Below are positions 57,119 through 64,000 of a stretch of 64,000 nt of DNA, in pieces. How positions within the stretch are numbered: position 1 is the stretch's first letter; each line of letters begins with the position of its first letter. This DNA is from Cyclaneusma minus (lineage: Eukaryota; Ascomycota; Leotiomycetes; Marthamycetales; Marthamycetaceae). The notes under the pieces are model-generated. The model searched no databases and was not told the DNA's origin. It saw only the letters and a program-made list of their open reading frames with translations. The stretch covers positions 744,001-808,000 of the forward strand of contig JAKZHN010000017.1 of assembly GCA_037179335.1 (NCBI GenBank). The letters run 5' to 3'. The position numbers and the translations under genes are program-made.

Positions 57119-60004
57119 TTTAAGACAGCGAGATTATTCAAATAGGCGCTTTTCTTGATATCAAACGTCAATGGTTTCTATAGTTCTATTTTATAATCAG
57201 TTACAAATCCAGCAATTTACTATCTCACTGTTCTGTATCTCTGCCACCGTCCCTTCTTCTACCCTCTTTGCCGTGTCTCTCAGAATCCTCACACATCACG
57301 AAAACGCCTGTCTCATCCTTATAATTTGGAAAACGAAGCCGCAAACCCAATTTCCAAGTCACTTTGCAAAGACTCGACGTTGGATATAAGCACACAGGGG
57401 TCGAGAAAAACGGAGGTGGTCGAGCACTCTTCTCCTCGGCTTCTCTCACCTATGCCATTGCCGAAACCGAGAGTGTGAGATTGGTACTTGCCGCTCAGGC
57501 TTTCACCGAGGATGGCTCCGGCGACAAGTTGATTTTTTCTTTCCCGTATGGGTTGGTCGGATCAGATGGCTGACTATACAGTCTTTTGCTGCGCCATGGA
57601 TCACAGGAGATGGAATGAAGGAATTTCCAGGGACCGAGAGACCCACGAGACTTACAGTACCTATGAAAAATTGAAAATTCGCAAACACCTTCTCTCAAGC
57701 AAACAACTCGCCTGCCAAATCGCCCCAATTCGACTTGAGCCATCCCCTGACAGAAATCATACCCAGGCAGTAGAACGGAGACCACAAGCTTCTGGAATCT
57801 CTAGGATCCCCAAAACGAAATTACTCGCAGAGTACCCGACGCGTGAAATCTCTTCGGCACGTCATTCCTGCCACTGCCACCTGGGGTGCCATGCTCGAAC
57901 CCCACTCACACCCGAAAGCACCAAGTAAAGCTTTATCGACATGAAGCTATGATGCTATCCAAAGCCGGAGCCCAGGTGTATGTGCAGCTTCCCATGCCCT
58001 TACCACTCGGTTAAGTCCCAAGAAACCAAGGACACCAGACCATTGTGCAGAATGGCCCCTCAAACCATTGGAACCGGGGAAGCCGAAGCACGACCACCCC
58101 ATCGGTATGCAATAGGATCGTTCTGCAGCAGTTCCCCGAGTGCTGCTGAGCCAGTGCTTGGAAACGTGCGGGGTGCTTATCCGTCTTGTCGATATTAGAC
58201 AACGTGCTTGCTTGCAGAAGGGGGCGGACCGGGGAACACGGGACGGAGCGAGGGCGTCGGAGCGAGAGCACGAGGACAAGACGTGGACTGGACGGATTGG
58301 ACTGCCACCGCCGTCATTTTGGTGAAAGGACCGAAGCCTCGGACCGCGTTCTCGGGATTGCCATGATACCGCCGTTGTGGATACGCTAGTCCAGACCCAC
58401 TTATTCTCCAGAATAAAAGTTTCAACCCCTGTAGCTCTATGGTCAGAAATTCGCTCGCCGAACTTTCCACGAGCAGACGAAAATCCCGAAAAACTTGTTT
58501 GATCGTTGTCAATAGGGAGAGGTGGTCTTGAACATGACAAAGGGCCACCAGCTGAAGAAAACCATATCACTTTTTGGATGGCGTGGTATTACTCTCCCCA
58601 ATTCAGCATGCAATTTGTGACCTGTCAAAGTTCCGGTACCACGGCTGTGGTAGCGAGCCCCGGTATTGAGATACTCGTGATTGGAAAGGTCGATGATTGT
58701 TCCCGTCAAAAAGGTGTTCACACCCGAACTTCGTAGGCCACAGATGGCAGATTCAGCTGCCCACGTTATGCCAAGACACCACATGGCTGATTACCATAGG
58801 TCCATACTTCTCTTCCCCTCTGGGTAGATTTGGCCCTGTAGCATGGTGTCTTCATCGGCACGGTGAGGATTTGGAACAGGGTCTGTCAGCCCGTGGAACA
58901 CGTTTTGGAAACCGAGAAACGCTCTGCAGATTTCCACCATTCTCTTCAAGTCGACGTCGACAATGATGCGTGCCATCGAAAGCTGGAACTGGTCCGATCT
59001 GAGCCTAGAGTATGGCCATGATCACCATCGTGCTCTTTTGGTAGTCCACTCCCATATGTGTCAGAAGATCTCTACTGGATGGCATGAAGGTCCATCGTCG
59101 GCGTTGTTTGAAACGTCAGGGAAATTGGCAGGGCGCTCACCGCTTTCTTGCCTCGAGCACACGGCGCCATCATGTCGACAGCCAAGCCATTCAAGGCTTG
59201 CGTGTGACTTCCGTGTCATCGCTGAACAAATCAATCCCATTGGAACACCTTCTTGCCTTGGTAGAGTGCAACCCCAAGGTTGTTTGGTGCTTGAGGGCGT
59301 CTCCAGCTGCACAAATTCCCGAATGCAACATCTCAGACGTCTTTCCACGTACTAATGCAGCAACCACCCCTACTGTGAAAGCCAACAAGTCATACAGCCC
59401 CGCTTGCCCATCTCCCCAGTCGAAGTCTGTATCCATACCAATCGTAGGGGATCTTGACAGACACCCTGGACCAGAAGAACACCAAAAATTCCAACAGATG
59501 TCTGACCATACCGCGACTCATAGGACGTCCAGGGAATCACCGGTTCGGATCCACCATCCTGGACGTCATCTGCGGGGTTCAAAGTCTCTTCAGTCCTCAG
59601 ATCGTTCCTACAAGATTGATAGGCACGGTTGTACGGTGACCGGATGGCTGCAATGATAGAGTTCCAGTGCATAGGATGATAGGAAATATGACAGACATCG
59701 CTGCTCTGGCTAACCATAGGCCATGTTGCTAATGTTGCGTGGCGCATCAGTCTTTTTCAGAGTCAGGGGTTCCGGCATCTCTCACACTGTGGAGCCTTTC
59801 AAGACTCCGCAAATGTGTAAACTGCCGTGAGAGGGGTGCCCACGAAAATAGCAATATCTGAGCTTTTCTCCCAAGACCCCACCAAAGGGTTTTCATTGCC
59901 GCCATAGCAAAACAAGCGCACAAAGGAGATAATTCAATCTCGCAACTGATGAGCACCAAGCTGAGCAAGGAAATTCTGTAATAGAACCAAGAAATCAAGG
60001 CGCA
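57119..60004. other. Accessory stretch without a supported gene
   Basis: Frames occur on both strands and are broken every 100-300 bases. Minus-strand pieces around 58.5-59.0 kb look mildly coding-like but I could not join or name them. A minus-strand LGFGNGIGERS near 57.47 kb has a faint resemblance to a cytochrome P450 heme loop, lacking the cysteine; I do not call it. Confidence 0.35.
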
Positions 60005-61442
60005 ATGGCACTGTATGTATCCCCTCATCCGAAATACCAGTGAGGGACATGAGCAGAGGAGCTGACAACCACAAAGTGATCCACAGGATGGCACGGAAGA
60101 GCTGGATACGATTTATCAAGAAACAGTGACATACCATGATCGCGAGTACCAGCAGATTTCGATCGAGAACAGCATCAACTTTGAGCCCATAGACGAAGTG
60201 AGCCTTCGAATATCCACGAGAGCCTCCGATACCCGCTAAAACATAAGCGTAGACCGAGATTGAAAGACTGCAAATTCAGCATATGCTGTTCTCGCAAGTC
60301 TTCGATGGCCGCTTAATTTTTCCTCTGCTGAATCCGCGGAGAGTCCTTGACTGTGGTTTTCGGACAGCTTCGTGGGCCATAGATGTGGCAGAAGAGCATC
60401 CGCGGTGCGAGGTAGGTGGCTGCAGCTATCACGCCCTCCGAACAATGGGATGACAGTTATGTCACTTCTCGCTCTCGAAGTGCCAATGGTCATCCATTGA
60501 TCTTCTCAGTTGATGCTTTCAGTAGGTAGTCGGCGTCGACATAAGCCCGCACATGCAACCTGACGAAATACCACCCAACGTATATCTCCAGGTAAGACCG
60601 AGGTTTTCGAGGCTTTCATGACAATTGAGGGATGGGGGAGGAGGACTTGCAGTGTTCGTATCTGCTATCGCTTCCACGAATTGAATCCAAACCGGATGAG
60701 GACATGATGTCAAAGAGAGTGCGGATGGAAGCGGATGTGATTCATCAAGCACTGTGGTAGCTTCGGTGTGAGAATTGGTTTGGTGGATCATGGACTTCAG
60801 CTGACGAGTCACTGTGGGCTTAGGTCGACAACTTGAACCAACGGTGGCTATCCCAGTGGAATTCGGACCCCGAGAACTCGTCGTTAACCATACCTAGATA
60901 CACCTTTCCGTCCAACTCTTTTGATCTTGTGAATTCGCAGATGGTTGCATGTTCGGTTGCCCATGACGTGATCTGTTTCGTTGCTCATCACAGCCACAGG
61001 AACGATAAATGCGAACAGGTGGACAACGTATCTCAGGGACATCTTTCGAGTGATCAGACCAGGAGGGTGGTGCCAAATGGTTGAGGTATATTTTCAGAGC
61101 CAATCGCACAACGGTACTCTGGGCGACAGTAAGTGTCCATCGGCATGAGTCTCGTGAGGGTCCCGGTATTGATTCATGCATGTATAGACAGTGCTCTCCG
61201 ACAATGGAGTAGTCGATATTTCGAGAGCCTGGAGGGCTTGAAGGACCTGCGGGCTCCGCTTCGACTCGAGGAAAGAATGAGAGCTGCAGGTTTTCGTGAG
61301 ATAGAATGCCGGGCCATCAACCTACACACCTGCCCTTGGTCAACAGGTGAGAGCTTCTGACCAGATGCCGATCCGAAGGATTTTGCTGATGGAACCTCAT
61401 TCTTCTCTAGATCCTCGGGAGCGCGAGACGGACCTTTGCTGA
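60005..61442 (+). CDS. LaeA-like SAM-dependent methyltransferase, C-terminally truncated
   Basis: Assembled from nine small exons: 60,005-60,016, 60,087-60,197, 60,253-60,411, 60,526-60,591, 60,824-60,843, 60,898-60,950, 60,994-61,128, 61,188-61,346 and 61,411-61,442. All phases agree and give 248 residues. The order of motifs is that of fungal LaeA/UMTA-type methyltransferases: YQQISIENSINFEPIDE, RLQIQHMLFSQVFDGRL, motif I RVLDCGFRTASWAIDVAEE, VVGVDISPHMQP, YTFPSNSFDLVNSQMVA, INANRWTTYLRDIFRVIRPG, CQMVEVYFQSQSHNGTL, LRQWSSRYFESLEGLKDLRA, RMRAAGFREIECRAI and WSTDPRERE. Motif I has Arg (GFRTA) where Gly is usual. After DPRERE the sequence diverges and stops; 80-100 residues expected in the family are missing. 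The first exon is the least certain. Such proteins methylate unknown targets or regulate secondary metabolism. Confidence 0.78.
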
Positions 61443-61736
61443 GGTTGAGCCATCTTCAAGGTGTTCTTGGGTGTTGAGGTAGGATGGGAGAAACCTCGGT
61501 CTCTTCGACCAAAGGTGCGCGGGTTGATGGAGAAAGAGAAAGGGAAGCAGACGTCGAGGAGGAGAATATGTGGTTTTGGTGCGCGCTTAGACAAAAAGCG
61601 CGCTAGTGCGGGAGGTGTGGACGCGCCAAATGGATGCACGTGTTGAGTGTGAACATGCTTGAGCTGCTGTTTTGCACAGGTGCAGTGTAGCTCTTCAAAG
61701 GGCCGACGACATGGCCCACCCTCACCATGCCCTCCT
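61443..61736. other. Junction between methyltransferase and hairpin repeats
   Basis: No continuation of the methyltransferase family sequence is found here in any frame. A minus-strand frame (61,397-61,855) crosses the hairpin region and is rich in Arg, Gly and Pro; I do not support it as a gene. Confidence 0.4.
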
Positions 61737-62020
61737 CTACGCCGAAGAGGCGTAGGGTTTCTAATCCCTCCTCCCCGCCGACAGCCGTCCCTCTTTGAAC
61801 CCCTACAACCGGCACCCTCAGAGGTCGAAACGACGACCTCGCCCCTCCTCACCATCTCTGCCTACGCCGAAGGGGCGTAGGTCATATCTGATCTCTCCTC
61901 AGCGCTGCAAGCTATCCCTCTCCCTAGCTCTTCCTAACCACTTCGACTGACAGCTTCACAACTCGAGCCGACGACCTTCCGCGCCTTCACAATCGCCTCC
62001 CTACGTCGAAGAGGCGTAGG
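61737..62020. repeat. Three copies of a CTACGCC hairpin
   Basis: CTACGCC-GAAGA-GGCGTAG at 61,737-61,755, CCTACGCC-GAAGG-GGCGTAGG at 61,861-61,881, and CCTACGTC-GAAGA-GGCGTAGG at 62,000-62,020. Stems are seven or eight pairs with a five-base loop. In the third copy the C-to-T change leaves a G-U pair, so it would still fold as RNA. Flanks share CGACGACCT and CTCACCAT-like stretches, suggesting a diverged tandem unit of about 125-140 bases. Confidence 0.75.
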
Positions 62021-62253
62021 TCTTTCTATATCTCCCTTCCTCCAGTCTCAATATATACTGATCACCGCAACTTCACAACTCTTCCACATTGTGCCGCAGG
62101 GACCTAACACTCTGCCACCTATCACCAACTATCCTCGATCTGGGGTTCTACTTTAGCTTCATTACACCTCACCGTACATACAGTTAACGTAAGTGGTTAC
62201 ACTGAGTATATGAACACATCTAAGCATTCCCACTGATTGACCTTTGATCGCAG

Positions 62254-64000
62254 ATGACACGAGCAAAGAGGATTCGCTCCCCCGACCAAGATCATGAAAG
62301 CAAAAGCCTCGAGGCTGGTCACCCGTCGAAACGGGTTAAGGGCTCCGATGAAGAAGACTTTGCATCAGGCGGATTGATGACATCCCTCGAGTTAAACGAG
62401 CTTGTAAGCCATTCATACGACTCCAATCCAAAACTATGAATTAATAACGTCTTTAGGTGAACAAATTGATGAAAGAAAGCCGCGTTCCTGCTGGCAGCAC
62501 CCTCATCACGTCCCCAGCAAAGTCGCTGGGTGGCCTTCTTGCCCAGTACGCCAAACCGTCTACAACGAAATGCGCGACATCTTTGCGGAAGGCTCTTACA
62601 CTTTCTTCCTTCTCGCACTTCGCATCTTCATACAGAAACTGGAGGGCATGGGAACATGTTCTCGACGTACATCGCGCCGTCTTCGGCGCCCGTATTGCTG
62701 GACAAGTTCGGCAACCCCACGTATGTCAAATTACTCACTCCCGCTTACAGCTGTCCACTTACTAATATTTTTGCAGAGCTCGCATGGATCTCAATGCTTT
62801 TCAAGCCAAGGCAAGAGAGGTAGACGCATTGACAGAGTCAAGAGAAATTGACCCCCGCACGAAGCGTCCGAAGCCGACCTCATCCAATCCGAAAACGTCC
62901 TATTCGAATTGGGCAAACTACATGACGAGCACCGCGTACAGCGCGATATTGGACGTCACGTAGAAGATGACCGCCTGGGAGGAGCTGGGGATGAAGCCCA
63001 TGCCGGCGTTGTTTGTCAAGACGCCGGATCCGGAAGATGTGGCATTTGACCTGCTACCAAACATCGAAGTCGCACTATCCAATGACTTTCGGGTAGGCAC
63101 TACGTTGCGGTTGGCTTTCGAGCCCGAAGATTTGGGTGCTGAGAAAGCACACAACTTGAACGAGGATACCCAGACTCGGGGTACTGTGTGGACCATGGTA
63201 ATGGTCAATTCCTCGCTTGTGAAGACGCCCCACAAGTATCTCGGCTTGGCACGGCGGTTTGAAGGCATCACAACCGAGTTAGTAGCGGCCGACGACGGTC
63301 ACTACACAGACAAACGTTCTCTCGTCAAGGACATTCGCGACGTTGGGACTGTCTTTCCCCAGGATGCAACGACTGCGATTCCGAGGATGGATGTTTACAT
63401 CCGCCACACTGAAGGCCTCAAGCCGCTGCAGCGCCGACTTCTCGCGCTCAACTCGCTATCATGGACGACCCAGAAACCCTGGGATCAGCCGATTCGCGCC
63501 GGCAAGGAGCCGGCCACCCTTGAGGCCAATGAAGTGGCCAGGCAAGACCATGCCGCACACGCTGTCGATGGTGGAGTCCCCGAACTCCACAAATTCACTA
63601 CCTCAAGGCAACCGCTTCTATTCGGGCCGTCCTCCTCAACAAGAACTCTTACACCGACGACACATACAACTTCTTGCGCAACACAAACGGGCAGCTGGAC
63701 AGGCTGGCAGCGCGTCTCACAAGGCGCCAGCACGAGCTGGTGACCTCTCATTTCTCCAGCGTCTCTCCCGGTATCGCTCTTCTGCTAGGCCTCCCGGGTA
63801 CCGGAAAGTCTGTAGTCCTCGGCTACGTGACCTGCAGGCGTCCAGGACACCTTCGACACATGGGGCGACTATGTCCTCGTTAACCTGTGGGCCCAGATCC
63901 TTGATGTTGCCTGGAGATTCCCCCAGTGGGAGAAGCTGTCGCTCACCCCGGTCAATGCGGTGTTCATTCGAGCCAATCCATGGAATGAAGACGTCTACTA
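62254..64000 (+). pseudogene. UPF1-like superfamily 1 helicase relic, cut by window edge
   Basis: Exon 62,254-62,403 (MTRAKRIRSPDQDHESKSLE, with a basic PSKRVK signal) joins by GTAAGC...TTTAG to 62,457, and a second intron (GTATGT from about 62,720, TTTGCAG near 62,777) is also recognisable. Coding character moves between frames at about 62,555, 62,650, 62,868, 62,960, 63,560 and 63,840: VYNEMRDIFAEGSYTFFLLA, MFSTYIAPSSAPVLLDKFGN, EADLIQSENVLFELGKLHDE, WEELGMKPMPALFVKTPDPE, then LTRRQHELVTSHFSSV and the Walker A GLPGTGKS near 63,795, then YVLVNLWAQILDVAWRF. The RRQHELV-x-GLPGTGKS order fits the Q motif and motif I of UPF1-like helicases. At least six slips make this a relic as it stands. The downstream half is outside the window. 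Confidence 0.6.

Noticed and set aside
57375..57600. Minus-strand LGFGNGIGERS as a cytochrome P450 heme loop
   Set aside because: The heme cysteine and the rest of a P450 could not be found.
59747..60137. Hydrophobic minus-strand frames resembling a membrane protein
   Set aside because: They partly overlap, on the opposite strand, the methyltransferase exons, which have clear family motifs.
61397..61855. Arg/Gly/Pro-rich minus-strand frame over the hairpins
   Set aside because: Composition follows from the GC-rich repeats, and no domain or splice context supports it.

Overview
This window reads as nuclear DNA of a filamentous ascomycete (Pezizomycotina, most likely Dothideomycetes). The support is: short GT-AG introns of about 50-110 bases in most genes, long intergenic spacers, a CreA carbon-catabolite repressor with the Pezizomycotina C-terminal signature, a C2H2 plus Fungal_trans regulator, and a GT2 like the hyphal-growth enzyme of Zymoseptoria and Fusarium. 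Species cannot be set from sequence alone. Exon coordinates are my own reading of splice sites and phases; none has transcript support.

Layout. 0.7-3.5 kb: a DUF4267 membrane protein and, divergently, mitochondrial dihydroorotate dehydrogenase. 6.0-7.3 kb: creA behind a 2.5-kb spacer. 7.3-13.6 kb: no gene I can support, but a GTTGAA-type minisatellite, an inverted-repeat pair and a tRNA-like relic. 13.6-19.7 kb: two cell-surface polysaccharide genes, a GH76 GPI-anchored DFG5/DCW1 protein and a processive GT2. 21.4-23.4 kb: a Rad55-like RecA-family paralogue. 23.4-29.7 kb: a gene-poor stretch leading to a large C2H2/Fungal_trans regulator (29.7-32.9 kb). 34.3-46.0 kb: the housekeeping block, with MRPL4, Rab GDI, a 1017-residue protein of unknown role with a ubiquitin-like segment, a Fhit-type HIT hydrolase and, divergently, the ribosome-assembly GTPase NOG1. 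47.4 kb: tRNA-Ala(AGC) followed in line by the 3' quarter of another tRNA. 51-53 kb: an MFS transporter.

From about 53.9 kb to the right edge the character changes to an accessory region. Two adjacent coiled-coil-like reading frames are broken by a frameshift or by in-frame TGA codons. A LaeA-like S-adenosylmethionine methyltransferase can be assembled from nine small exons but lacks its C-terminus. Three copies of a perfect or near-perfect DNA hairpin follow, and then a UPF1-like superfamily 1 helicase relic with at least six frame slips runs off the window.

The most unusual signals are (i) the palindromic octamer TACATGTA, found 13 times and only between genes where about one copy is expected by chance, (ii) the tRNA-Ala/tRNA-3'-fragment tandem ahead of a single Pol III terminator, (iii) the hidden, truncated LaeA-like methyltransferase next to repeated hairpins, and (iv) a dispersed degenerate ATTCC/GGAAT repeat family. 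No CRISPR array, rRNA gene or intact transposon was recognised.
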